Source of the DNA: JAYZDB01 sp036338025
Lineage (GTDB): Bacteria > Planctomycetota > UBA1135 > UBA2386
Reading direction: 5' to 3'
Assembly: GCA_036338025.1 (NCBI GenBank)
Contig: JAYZDB010000106.1
Location: 1-10,299 of the forward strand
Length of the DNA: 10,299 nucleotides
The notes below the pieces were generated by a model. It was not told where the DNA came from. It did not search any database and saw nothing but the letters and a program-made list of their open reading frames with translations. The position numbers and the translations under genes are program-made. Positions 1 through 9,346 of the stretch are shown here, in pieces. Numbering within the stretch: the first letter of the stretch is position 1; every line of letters starts with the position of its first letter.

Positions 1-834
1 ATCGGCGGAATCCGCACCGAGCGAGACCGCGAGTTCGGCCCCACCCATCGGCAGGATCTCGTCGACGTGTACCCGTAGACGCAGGCCCCGCTCCTTGGCC
101 GCCACCAGGATTCGGCGCGACTGCTCGCGGTCAAACACCCCCGGCTCGGCAAACACATCGCAGGACTCACACAAGCCCTCGACCGCCGGCAGCATCTCCT
201 CGATGACCAGCTGCACATAGTCCTCGCGAGCCGCGGCAGAGTCGCGGAACGCCTTCGGGAACTCGTGGGCACCCAAAAACGTCCGGCGCACCTTGAGTGG
301 ATGTGCCTGCGCGACCTCGCCAAGCACCTGCAGACTCTCGACCTCGGATTCCGTGGTCAGGCCATAGCCACTCTTCGCCTCGATGGTGGTGGTACCGTTC
401 TGGAGGAAGCGGTCGAAGTTGGTCGCCACCACTTCTTCGAGTTGATAACGGCTCGCCTCACGAGTCCGCTCACTGGAGTTGAGGATTCCGCCACCTGCCG
501 CCGCGATCTCCATGTAGTCGGCGCCGGCACAGCGCATGTGAAACTCGTGCTCACGGGTCTGGGCGAACACCGGGTGGGTGTGGCAATCGACAAACCCCGG
601 CACCACCACAAAGTCAGAGAAGTCGACCCGCGGTACATCCGGGAATTGCGCCAGCACCTCCGAGGTCGGCCCCGTCGTCACGACACAGCCATCGGCTACC
701 GCGACGGCCCCATCCTCGATCATCCCGACATCCCGCAGTTCAGCGCCCCGTCGTGCGCCGGTCGCGGGACCCGCGGTCAGGGTGCAGAGCTCCTTGCAGT
801 GGATGTAGAGTCGATCCGCTGTCCTCGTGTTCAC
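1..834 (-). CDS. hutI: Imidazolonepropionase, N-terminal part (cut by window edge)
   Basis: Imidazolonepropionase opens the ring of 4-imidazolone-5-propanoate to N-formimino-L-glutamate, the third step of histidine degradation, in the cytosol. The frame is open for 278 codons from a GTG at 834 and runs off base 1. It shows the amidohydrolase metal motif DCHTHPVF (His85, His87), the family blocks EIAAAGGGI, GTTTIEAKSGYGL and TFLGAHE, then EMLPAV, GVFDREQSRRIL and HVDEILPMGGAEL. The last visible residues, ADSAD, fit the block that continues with the next metal-site His in the family. The GTG start is chosen because the N-terminal strand region (IEDGAVAVADG) aligns with known HutI proteins; the Shine-Dalgarno is weak. 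About 130 C-terminal residues lie outside the window, judging from the usual length of about 410. It lies 57 nt after the sigma factor stop on the same strand. No other hut gene is visible, so a full pathway cannot be claimed. Confidence 0.95.
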   Translation of the reverse strand, partial: MNTRTADRLYIHCKELCTLTAGPATGARRGAELRDVGMIEDGAVAVADGCVVTTGPTSEVLAQFPDVPRVDFSDFVVVPGFVDCHTHPVFAQTREHEFHMRCAGADYMEIAAAGGGILNSSERTREASRYQLEEVVATNFDRFLQNGTTTIEAKSGYGLTTESEVESLQVLGEVAQAHPLKVRRTFLGAHEFPKAFRDSAAAREDYVQLVIEEMLPAVEGLCESCDVFAEPGVFDREQSRRILVAAKERGLRLRVHVDEILPMGGAELAVSLGADSAD

Positions 835-848
835 AGCAGCTGAAGCTA

Positions 849-870
849 GGAGTCCAGACCGCTGGAATCC
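849..870 (-). promoter_or_regulatory. Inverted repeat just upstream of hutI start
   Basis: Bases 849-857 and 862-870 form a 9-bp inverted repeat with one mismatch around a 4-nt loop (plus-strand arms GGAGTCCAG and CTGGAATCC). It fills much of the 57-nt gap between the sigma factor gene and hutI, ending 14 nt before the GTG. As RNA on the minus strand it would form a compact hairpin whose 3' arm holds the only GGA near the start. It could modulate hutI translation or be a protein-binding palindrome. No U-run follows, so it does not look like an intrinsic terminator. The structure is read from sequence; the role is inferred. Confidence 0.45.
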
Positions 871-891
871 ACAGTCCTTGATCGGGAAGGT

Positions 892-1632
892 CTAGGCGCT
901 TTGGGCGAAACCGGCGGCAAAGTAGCCCTCGACCCGCTTGACGATCCGTCGGCGAGCCCGAAACACCACCATCTTGAGTGCCTCCGCCCGGATTCCGACA
1001 ACCTCGGACAGCTGGGCGTAGCGAAGACCCTTGACCTCCACCATCTGGAGCACGAACTGCTCCCGCTCAGAGAGGTTACGGAAGGCCTGCAGGTAGAGAG
1101 CCAGGAACAACTGGAAGACCCGGCAACTCCGCCGGTACTCCTCGCCACGGATCGCCATGCGGCCGGGGCCGCGCTCGGCCTCGTCCGCCTCCTGGGCCAG
1201 GATCTCGACCGGCTTGAGCCGCACGTCAGGGCCGGTTCTCGCCTTGCGGAGGTAGCGGCGCACGGAGTTGTCGACGATGGTCGTCGACCAGGCCCGGAAC
1301 GCCCCGGGACGACGGGCGTCGAACTTGTCTGGGTAGCTGTAGATATTGATGTAGGCGTCCTGCAGCAATTCGTGCGGATCCACACAGGGGCCGAGATAGC
1401 GGACCCGGGTACGAACCCGGGCCAGCAACTGGTCCCGGGTGAGTTCGACCAGGGTGTCGAACGCTTCGCGGGAACGGGTGCGGCGGAACATGTCCATCAA
1501 GGCGGTCGCGAGCGCGTCTGGACTCAGTGATCCACGCTCGGCGCCTCCTTCGAGAAGGACCATTGCGTGGCGGCGCGGATCACCCGCGGCGGGGCGGGGT
1601 GCTCTAGAAGGGGTCGGTGCCAGTGCAGTCAT
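892..1632 (-). CDS. ECF-like RNA polymerase sigma factor (sigma-70 family)
   Basis: A 246-residue sigma factor with only regions 2 and 4, the ECF layout, which directs RNA polymerase to a specific promoter set. Region 2 spans about residues 57-132: DPHELLQDAYINIY (85-98) matches the core-binding helix and FRAWSTTIVDNSVRRYLRKAR (112-132) the -10 recognition part. Region 4 spans about 187-235: LSEREQFVLQMVEVKGLRYAQLSEVVGIRAEALKM is split by family landmarks LSERE and a helix-turn-helix around 203-222, followed by the basic tail FRARRRIVKRV. A linker of about 55 residues joins them. The first 45 residues are Pro/Ala/Arg-rich and not part of the fold, so a start at Met24 is possible; neither ATG has a strong Shine-Dalgarno. 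No anti-sigma gene is adjacent: hutI lies downstream and a diguanylate cyclase diverges upstream, so the activating signal is unknown. Confidence 0.88.
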   Translation of the reverse strand: MTALAPTPSRAPRPAAGDPRRHAMVLLEGGAERGSLSPDALATALMDMFRRTRSREAFDTLVELTRDQLLARVRTRVRYLGPCVDPHELLQDAYINIYSYPDKFDARRPGAFRAWSTTIVDNSVRRYLRKARTGPDVRLKPVEILAQEADEAERGPGRMAIRGEEYRRSCRVFQLFLALYLQAFRNLSEREQFVLQMVEVKGLRYAQLSEVVGIRAEALKMVVFRARRRIVKRVEGYFAAGFAQSA

Positions 1633-1759
1633 GACCGGCCCAGGAGCGAATCACGGGCCAACACCAGGCCTAAGTTGCCCAGAATTTCCCTGACCACCCC
1701 CTAATACACTGTTTTATAGGTATTTACATCAATATCAGCAGTCCTGAACGGGTCCTGCC

Positions 1760-1780
1760 ATGGGACCTTCGCGTTCCCAT
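1760..1780 (+). repeat. Leader inverted repeat 1
   Basis: Perfect 6-bp arms ATGGGA (1760-1765) and TCCCAT (1775-1780) flank a 9-nt loop containing TTCG. The element lies 62 nt before the cyclase start and, if transcribed, would be a small hairpin in the 5' leader. It could equally be an operator. Chance occurrence is possible for arms this short. Confidence 0.3.
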
Positions 1781-1787
1781 TGTGTGT

Positions 1788-1814
1788 CAAACCGAACAGC
1801 ACTTGAGCGGTTTG
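1788..1814 (+). promoter_or_regulatory. Leader inverted repeat 2 (possible operator or hairpin)
   Basis: Perfect 7-bp arms CAAACCG (1788-1794) and CGGTTTG (1808-1814) flank a 13-nt spacer, ending 28 nt before the cyclase ATG. The 20-nt centre-to-centre spacing, about two helical turns, suits a dimeric DNA-binding protein, while a 13-nt loop is also acceptable for RNA. Together with the adjacent repeat at 1760-1780 it makes the leader of the cyclase gene structured. No known riboswitch consensus was matched. The function is inferred. Confidence 0.4.
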
Positions 1815-1842
1815 CTCCGGGACGACGATCACAAGATAGGAC

Positions 1843-3693
1843 ATGCGCGAGGACACACCCACCAGAACCCAGGAGCCGCCGGCAGCAGCTGGCCGGACTG
1901 CCAGCAGCCAGGGTGTCGACTCGATTCTCGCCCTGCGTGACCTGCGCTACCGGCTGGTGTCCGCCCGCAAGGACGGCAGCAGGCTGTCGATGCGGTCCCT
2001 GCTCGAGCTGGATCCGCTGACGATCATCCGCCTGCTGCGGATCTCGCGCGCGCCGATCAACGCCTCGTGGAGTGGCCTGCGATCGGTCGATGACCTGATC
2101 CAACACTTCGGGCGGATCATGGTGATGCGCGCCCTCGAGGTAAAGCCAGTGCCGATCAAGGGCAGCGAAGCGGTTCGCAGCCAGTGGATGCACTCCCTGG
2201 CCACCGGACACGCCTGCCGGGAGTTGGCGAAAAGCCGCCACTCGATCGACCCGGAGCAGGCCTACCTCCTCGGATTGCTGGTCGACCTGCCGGATTGGGT
2301 CGGAATGCTGACGGAGTTCGGGACCGCGGGGTCGGAGCGTTTTCATCGCGTGCTCGAGCCATTCATGCCCAGCCTGGCGAACCGTCACGAACGCCGCCGG
2401 CGCGCCCTCGCAACCTCCCAGGACGAATGCACCAACGCCGAAGAGTTGCTGTGCAAGGGTGAGTTGCTGGCCGACCTGGCCGGTTACTGGCATCCAGAGG
2501 ATGCCGACGTGAAAGCTCAGAACACCCTGCTATGTGAAGTCTCAAGGCAAGACCTGGTGGCCGCCCAGAATCTCCGCAACCAGGTCTCGACGGTGCTCGA
2601 ACAAGCCAACTTGCTCGGCGCCGAACACCGCCCCGAACACGACCCCCAGGAGGAACTGCCGGACCGGCAGTTGTTCGAGTGGCAACGCGCCCGCGGCAAC
2701 CTCGCCGACGTCGTGACCTCGCTGCAAAGCTGTAGCACCGCCCTCCGCTACCGCGACATCATCACCGCGACCACCGCCGCCTCACTACGCTTCCTCGACT
2801 ACGAACGCGCCGTGTTGGCGGTCTGGAACAAGGACCTGAAGTGCTGCTGGCTGCGGGCCAAGTCTGACATGACCCCATGCGCGCTGGAACCCCTCAAGGT
2901 AAATCCCAGCGTTCAGGAGCAGCAAGTTCTCGGGGAATCTCTCGAGCAGGGAGTGGCCCTCCGTATGCAGGCGGAGCACAACGCCACCGGCCTGCTCGAG
3001 GCACTCGGTGTCGACGAAGTGCTGTGCGTCCCCATCAACCGCGCGTTCCGCTCGCCGTCGTTCCTGTTCCTGGACCGGACGCTGACCCGCCAGGCGATCA
3101 TCCAGGGCGATGACCTCAAGGCAGTCACAGCACTCGCCAGCACTGCTTCGATCCTCACCGAGAACCTGTTTCTCAAGAAGACCGGGACCCGGGCCAAGCA
3201 GTTTGCCCTCACCGACCCACTGACCCGCCTGTTCAACCGGGGAGTCGGCCTGTCGACCCTCGACCGCGAGATCGAGCGATCCAAGCGCAGCCAGGCACCG
3301 CTAACCGTACTGATGCTCGACCTCGACGAATTCAAGAACCTCAACGACAGGTTCGGCCACCTGCGTGGCGACGCCGCCCTCCGACTCAGCGCCGAAGTCC
3401 TGCGCCGAACCCTGCGCAAGCAGGACACCGTCTGTCGGTATGGCGGAGAAGAGTTCATGGTGGTCCTCCCGGACACCTCTGTCGAGCAGGCCTCCATCAT
3501 CGCCACACGCATCTTCACACAGGTGGAGCGGGCAGGCCTGGAAGAGGGTATGCCGCTGACGGTCTCGATCGGTCTCACGGAGGTGGACTGCGGCGAGGAC
3601 ACGGTCGAGTCGATTCTCGTCCGGGCCGATCACGCCCTCTACGCCAGCAAGGCCCGCGGTCGGAACAGATTTTCCGTTGATAGCATCCGCTAG
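1843..3693 (+). CDS. HDOD-GAF-GGDEF diguanylate cyclase
   Basis: A 616-residue cytosolic signalling protein predicted to condense two GTP into c-di-GMP. An HDOD domain (about residues 27-230) is marked by LLELDPLTIIRLLRI near 50-65 and QAYLLGLLVDLP near 140-150; it lacks the HD metal pair, as HDOD domains do, and is presumably a protein-binding or sensory module. A charged linker (about 235-295) leads to a GAF-like domain (about 300-445), recognised only by its overall pattern. The GGDEF domain (about 450-616) has DPLTRLFNR (458-466), the metal Asp493 in LDLDEFK, and the active-site loop GGEEF (534-538). RKQD at 525-528 lies exactly five residues before GGEEF, the classical RxxD inhibitory site, so product feedback is likely. 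No membrane segment or signal peptide is seen. ATG 1843 is the earliest start because a TAG in frame precedes it by one codon; the Shine-Dalgarno is weak. It is transcribed divergently from the sigma factor gene. Confidence 0.92.
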   Translation: MREDTPTRTQEPPAAAGRTASSQGVDSILALRDLRYRLVSARKDGSRLSMRSLLELDPLTIIRLLRISRAPINASWSGLRSVDDLIQHFGRIMVMRALEVKPVPIKGSEAVRSQWMHSLATGHACRELAKSRHSIDPEQAYLLGLLVDLPDWVGMLTEFGTAGSERFHRVLEPFMPSLANRHERRRRALATSQDECTNAEELLCKGELLADLAGYWHPEDADVKAQNTLLCEVSRQDLVAAQNLRNQVSTVLEQANLLGAEHRPEHDPQEELPDRQLFEWQRARGNLADVVTSLQSCSTALRYRDIITATTAASLRFLDYERAVLAVWNKDLKCCWLRAKSDMTPCALEPLKVNPSVQEQQVLGESLEQGVALRMQAEHNATGLLEALGVDEVLCVPINRAFRSPSFLFLDRTLTRQAIIQGDDLKAVTALASTASILTENLFLKKTGTRAKQFALTDPLTRLFNRGVGLSTLDREIERSKRSQAPLTVLMLDLDEFKNLNDRFGHLRGDAALRLSAEVLRRTLRKQDTVCRYGGEEFMVVLPDTSVEQASIIATRIFTQVERAGLEEGMPLTVSIGLTEVDCGEDTVESILVRADHALYASKARGRNRFSVDSIR

Positions 3694-3818
3694 ACAGGCG
3701 CCCCCGCCGGGACGCAGCACTCCGGATCCTGCCAGGCCATTACGCCGAAACCCCGGAATCAGTATGCTCCAAGCCACGCGCAAGATCCCGACTGCTGTTC
3801 AGCCAGGGGAGGCCGTCG
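3694..3818 (+). other. Intergenic region before recO
   Basis: No credible gene is seen between the cyclase stop and recO. A weak promoter-like pair, TTACGC (3740-3745) and TATGCT (3763-3768) with 17-nt spacing, could drive recO. The strongest Shine-Dalgarno-like run in the area, AGGGGAGG at 3805-3812, closes the region. No hairpin followed by a T-run was found after the cyclase gene. Confidence 0.3.
3805..3812 (+). promoter_or_regulatory. Shine-Dalgarno sequence upstream of recO
   Basis: AGGGGAGG at 3805-3812 is the best ribosome-binding match near recO. It is 6 nt before an in-frame CTG (3819) and 18 nt before the in-frame TTG (3831). The optimal spacing favours CTG as initiator, which would add four residues to RecO; the TTG is the conventional choice. 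Which codon is used decides the protein N-terminus. Confidence 0.45.
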
Positions 3819-3830
3819 CTGATACAAATC

Positions 3831-4595
3831 TTGTCAGGAGCCCAGACCACCAACCGCCGGGAACGCTCTCAGGGCAGGGGAAGTCAGATCGGCCTGGTCT
3901 GGCGGCGTTCGGACTTTCGTGAGTCCAGCCGATTGATCACCCTGGTGACTCCCGACCACGGACGCCTGACGACCTTGGGCAAGGGTGCCTATCGGGCCAC
4001 CAGCCAGTGCCTTGGACGCATCGACTTTCTCAATCTGGTCGAAGTCAAGCTGTCGGCCAGCAACCTACCCGTCCTGCATCGGGTCAAACTTCTGCACGAA
4101 CCCCGGCGGCTACGCGAACCGAGGCGCTACCGGGCGGCCAGCTACCTGTCCGAGTTGTTCGATCCGGCATTCCTGCCGTCTCGACCTGATCCGCAGCTCT
4201 TCGACCTGCTGCGTGGGGGGATCCGCCTGCTCGAGCAGTGTGATGACACCCAGATCCCACAGATCCTGCTCGGTGTCGAGCTCCGGTTCCTACACGAGCA
4301 GGGGCTGCTGGCGCCGCTGGCCGCGTGCCGTCAGTGCGGTCAGGGCGTGTCGGAAGGCACGCTGTACTCCGTCGCTCAGCAACCTGGCCTGCTGTGCCGA
4401 GAACACGCCACCGACTATTCGAATGCAGTCTCGCCAGAGACCCTGGCGTGGCTGGAGGGCATCGGCCAGAGCCCCGGTCGGGTCTGGCCATCCATGCCAT
4501 CCCCGCCGGTGGGAGCGATCGGCCTGCTCGGCCGCTGGGTGAGCAGTGCAATGGAACGGCAACTGGCAACGCGTCGCGACGCCTACAAAGGGTGA
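3831..4595 (+). CDS. recO: DNA repair protein RecO
   Basis: RecO works with RecR (and RecF) to load RecA onto SSB-coated single-stranded DNA during gap repair and also anneals strands. The product has the N-terminal OB-fold signature GLVWRRSDFRESSRLITLVTP split across residues 21-41, followed by HGRLTTLGKGAYR, then the alpha-helical core with YLSELFD and LLRGGIRLLE. A zinc-site pattern follows: Cys166, Cys169, Cys189 and His192 (CxxC then CxxH). The length of 254 residues is normal for the family. The start is uncertain: TTG at 3831 has no well-placed Shine-Dalgarno, whereas an in-frame CTG at 3819 lies 6 nt after AGGGGAGG. No ATG or GTG exists in frame near the OB fold. It stands 76 nt before the bamD-like gene and may head the run of plus-strand genes or be transcribed alone. 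Confidence 0.9.
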   Translation: MSGAQTTNRRERSQGRGSQIGLVWRRSDFRESSRLITLVTPDHGRLTTLGKGAYRATSQCLGRIDFLNLVEVKLSASNLPVLHRVKLLHEPRRLREPRRYRAASYLSELFDPAFLPSRPDPQLFDLLRGGIRLLEQCDDTQIPQILLGVELRFLHEQGLLAPLAACRQCGQGVSEGTLYSVAQQPGLLCREHATDYSNAVSPETLAWLEGIGQSPGRVWPSMPSPPVGAIGLLGRWVSSAMERQLATRRDAYKG

Positions 4596-4671
4596 AATCT
4601 CGCCCAACACGACCCTGTTTTCGGGCGCGGTTCTGTCCAACCAGTGACAACTCGGGTCTCATAGGCAAGAG

Positions 4672-5577
4672 ATGCGAAACCGTGCTGGATCCTGGCTCCT
4701 GCTGATCGGAGGACTGTGTGCTTGTCGATCACTCGACGTGCCGCCACAGAACAGCCGCGAGTGCCTTGCCCTCGCACAGACCTATCTCGAAGAACAGCAA
4801 TACGAACTGGCACTGACTGCGCTCGGGTACTTCGATCCCGACGCGCTCTCGCTGGACGACCAGTCGCTGTGGTACTTGATCCTCGGCACCGCCAACCATC
4901 GGCTCGGGAAGCACTGGGCCGCGTATGAGGAGATGCGGACGTTTGCGATCAAACGGCAGTTCCGGCGCCACAGCGAGCCGATTGCCAACCTGCTCTACGA
5001 AGTCGGGGAAGCGCTCGCCCGGCGAAAGACCGGTAGCTTCCTGTGGTTCGACCGGGGTCGGGCCAAGGCGGTGCTCAAGACCCTGGTCAGCTACTATCCG
5101 GCCAATCCCCATCGCGATGACGCGCAGTACCGCCTCGGTGAATTGGCGTATGAAGACGGCGACTTCGTGGAAGCGAGGCTGCGATTTTCGAGCATCAGCG
5201 TCGACAGCGTCTGGAACACCAAATCGCTGTTCCGGGTCGCGATGTGCTACTACCGGAACCTCCACGGGCCAGACTACGACCTCGGTGAGATGGAGCAGGC
5301 CCGCAAGGAACTGACCGGCTTCCTCGAATCCAGGATCGAGAATCCGAAGTATCGCAAGGTCGCGGCGGCCGCCCTGGCCAACGTCCACGAGATGCTGGCC
5401 GAGAAGCACCGGATCATCGCAGACTTCTACTTCGAGATCGAAAACCAGCGCGGCGGCCTGCTCCATCTGCAGCTCGCCGCCGACAAGTATCCCGAGTCGG
5501 GGGCCGGTCAGGAGGCCCAAGAACGCCTCCGCAAGCTACGCGGCCCACCGACGCCCCCGAAAACGGACCGGAGTTGA
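4672..5577 (+). CDS. bamD: BamD-like outer-membrane assembly lipoprotein (TPR)
   Basis: BamD is the essential TPR lipoprotein of the BAM complex, which inserts beta-barrel proteins into the outer membrane from the periplasmic side. This 301-residue protein has a basic start, a hydrophobic stretch and the lipobox LCAC with Cys18 as lipidation site. TPR-like helical repeats fill the rest: residues about 28-50 (CLALAQTYLEEQQYELAL), 140-175 (YYPANPHRDDAQYRLGE, then EDGDFVEARLRF) and a final repeat ending in KYPESGAGQEAQERLRKL. The segment EMLAEKHRIIADFYFE just before the last repeat resembles the RLAEHELYVARYY part of BamD. It is longer than the E. coli protein (245). The ATG at 4672 is preceded by AGGCAAGAG. 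The stop overlaps the lptE start (TGATG), and pairing with lptE supports an outer-membrane biogenesis role. It could be another periplasmic TPR lipoprotein. Confidence 0.72.
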   Translation: MRNRAGSWLLLIGGLCACRSLDVPPQNSRECLALAQTYLEEQQYELALTALGYFDPDALSLDDQSLWYLILGTANHRLGKHWAAYEEMRTFAIKRQFRRHSEPIANLLYEVGEALARRKTGSFLWFDRGRAKAVLKTLVSYYPANPHRDDAQYRLGELAYEDGDFVEARLRFSSISVDSVWNTKSLFRVAMCYYRNLHGPDYDLGEMEQARKELTGFLESRIENPKYRKVAAAALANVHEMLAEKHRIIADFYFEIENQRGGLLHLQLAADKYPESGAGQEAQERLRKLRGPPTPPKTDRS

Positions 5578-6086
5578 TGCCAGCCAGCACGCCCATGAGA
5601 CAGTTTCCGCAGAACTTCGCCGTTCTGGCCCTATTGCTGGTAGCTGCAACTAGTTGCGGTTACATCATGGGTTACGAGGGGCGCCCCGGTGGGATCCGCA
5701 CGGTGCACGTCGGAGTCGTAGGAAACGACACGTTTCGGCAGCGTCTGGAGCGCGATCTCACCAAGGCAATCACCGTAAAACTATCCGAATACTCTGGTTA
5801 CCGACACGCCTCTAAGGACCGGGCGGACGCGATCTTGAAGGTCACGATCGTCGGGGTCCGCAACACGACCCTGGTGCTAGGCGCTCCGATCCAGGAAGGC
5901 TCTGTCGATGCGGTAGCCAAGATCCAACTGATCGAGAGACGAACCGGCCGGATCCTCGTAGAAAGGCGCCTCCGAGACATCGCGGAATACCGCACCATGA
6001 TAGGAGAAGACGGTACGTCGGCCCACGCCGAGCTGGTTTCGGACCTGGGTAGACGAATCGTACTTGCCCTGGAGACCGGTTTCTGA
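5577..6086 (+). CDS. lptE: LptE-like LPS-assembly lipoprotein
   Basis: LptE is the lipoprotein that plugs the LptD barrel and helps place lipopolysaccharide in the outer leaflet. This 169-residue protein has a signal peptide (about 14-26, NFAVLALLLVAATS) and lipidation Cys27 followed by GY, the typical CGY start of mature LptE. Downstream, GIRTVHVGVVGNDTFRQRLE, split into the strand and the following helix with LTKAITVKL, matches the LptE N-terminal beta-alpha pattern; later strands (ADAILKVTIVGV, VDAVAKIQLIER) complete the sandwich. The start is ATG 5577, whose A is the last base of the bamD-like stop (TGATG), with CGGAG just upstream. A TTG directly before it is less likely. Translational coupling to the bamD-like gene implies equal dosage. 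LptE families are divergent, so assignment rests on pattern and context. Confidence 0.75.
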   Translation: MPASTPMRQFPQNFAVLALLLVAATSCGYIMGYEGRPGGIRTVHVGVVGNDTFRQRLERDLTKAITVKLSEYSGYRHASKDRADAILKVTIVGVRNTTLVLGAPIQEGSVDAVAKIQLIERRTGRILVERRLRDIAEYRTMIGEDGTSAHAELVSDLGRRIVLALETGF

Positions 6087-6120
6087 CGATGCAATACCAA
6101 GACCCCACTCCCGGATACTG

Positions 6121-8448
<2,328 letters not shown>

Positions 8449-8476
8449 TCCACGGCGCTGGTTCGTCGCGGACCCG

Positions 8477-9346
8477 ATGAAGCTCACGGGTAGACACGGT
8501 AGAGACCTGACCCTGGGAGAGGACCGCACCCGGATCATGGGTGTGGTCAACGTCACGCCGGACTCCTTCTCGGACGGGGGAGCCTTTGTAGATCCCGAAC
8601 GCGCAATCGAGCACGGGCTCGCCCTGGCCGCTGACGGCGCCGACGTCCTCGATATCGGAGGCGAGAGTACCCGACCGAACTACACCCCGATCTCCGTAGA
8701 GGAACAGATTTCTCGGACCCGACCCGTCATCGAGGGCCTCCGCAAGCAGACCGCGGTGCCGATCTCGATCGACACCACGCGGGCGGCCGTTGCAATCGCC
8801 GCACTGGAGGCCGGAGCCGACTGGATCAATGACACCACCGCCCTGGCCGAGGATCCGGAACTCGCCGCCGTCGCCGTCGAACACGGCTGCCCGATCGTAT
8901 TGATGCACCGCTTCAATCCGCCTCGGGGCACCGCCACATCGACTTTGGAGACGGTGGCGGAGTCGATCGTGCAGGACCTGGAGCTGCGGGTTCGCTTCGC
9001 GACGGACCAGGGAATCGATCCGAAACGGATCATCCTGGACCCTGGACTCGGATTCGGCACACTCTGCACGGACAATCTGCTTCTCATGGCGGACGTCAGC
9101 CCACTGCGTCGCCTGCCTTACCCTTGGCTCTTCGGGCCATCCCGGAAGTCTTTCATCGGAGAGATGACCGGCAAACCCGCATCCGAGCGGCTGCACGGCA
9201 CGGCTGCAGCAGTGGCGATTCTCGCCATGCAGGGTGTAGAGGTCCTTCGAGTCCACGACGTAGCGGCAATGGTCGACGTCGTGAAAGTCGCGGACCGCCT
9301 TCGAACGGTGGCTCAGCAACAACAACCCAATTCGCAGGATTCATGA
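8477..9346 (+). CDS. folP: Dihydropteroate synthase
   Basis: Dihydropteroate synthase joins p-aminobenzoate to 6-hydroxymethyl-dihydropterin diphosphate to give dihydropteroate in folate synthesis; it is the sulfonamide target. The 289-residue TIM barrel shows IMGVVNVTPDSFSDGG (20-35), DIGGESTRP (59-67), SIDTT with the following Asn-Asp-Thr (WINDTTAL), LMHRF, LDPGLGFG, SRKSFIG (222-228) and the terminal RVHD (258-261). These cover the pterin- and PABA-site loops. ATG 8477 is preferred because the MKL start and about 20 residues before the MGVVN block match other FolP proteins. A GTG at 8423 would extend it by 18 residues and overlap ftsH. It follows ftsH by 28 nt, a common pairing, and overlaps cdaA by ATGA, so both are likely translated from one message. 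Confidence 0.95.
   Translation: MKLTGRHGRDLTLGEDRTRIMGVVNVTPDSFSDGGAFVDPERAIEHGLALAADGADVLDIGGESTRPNYTPISVEEQISRTRPVIEGLRKQTAVPISIDTTRAAVAIAALEAGADWINDTTALAEDPELAAVAVEHGCPIVLMHRFNPPRGTATSTLETVAESIVQDLELRVRFATDQGIDPKRIILDPGLGFGTLCTDNLLLMADVSPLRRLPYPWLFGPSRKSFIGEMTGKPASERLHGTAAAVAILAMQGVEVLRVHDVAAMVDVVKVADRLRTVAQQQQPNSQDS

Larger units (their letters stand above)
1633..1842. promoter_or_regulatory. Divergent intergenic region with AT-rich island
   Basis: This 210-nt gap separates the sigma factor (minus) from the cyclase gene (plus) and must hold the promoters of both. Bases 1701-1740 are only about 28% GC in a region otherwise above 60%, which marks the likely promoter core. On the minus strand TTGATG and TGTATT lie 18 nt apart inside it, a weak -35/-10 pair for the sigma gene. 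On the plus strand TATAGG at 1715-1720 is a poor -10 candidate with no good -35. No ECF-type GGAAC box was recognised. Start sites cannot be fixed from sequence alone. Confidence 0.5.

Noticed and set aside
265..843. Plus-strand open frame of 192 codons opposite hutI
   Set aside because: The opposite strand encodes an unmistakable HutI; this frame has no family-like motifs and is a high-GC shadow.
1404..1421. Perfect 7-bp inverted repeat CCCGGGT-ACGA-ACCCGGG
   Set aside because: It lies inside the sigma factor gene and results from codons for alternating Arg/Val/Thr; coding constraint explains it.
1788..1842. c-di-GMP riboswitch before the cyclase gene
   Set aside because: CAAACC and GGGACG are present, but the conserved GEMM core (GGGACGCAAAGCC with its second stem) is absent, and the CAAACCG is used in a simple stem instead.
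3677..3922. Short plus-strand frame overlapping the cyclase end and recO start
   Set aside because: Pro/Arg-rich low-information product, no Shine-Dalgarno, overlaps the RecO frame whose OB-fold motifs are clear.
4601..4627. Possible terminator after recO (CGCCC ... GGGCG)
   Set aside because: Only 5-bp arms with a 17-nt loop and no T-run after the stem.
6064..6120. Upstream TTG start extending FtsH by 19 residues
   Set aside because: It would overlap lptE, has no Shine-Dalgarno, and the added residues do not resemble FtsH N-termini; ATG 6121 directly precedes the charged tail and first membrane helix.
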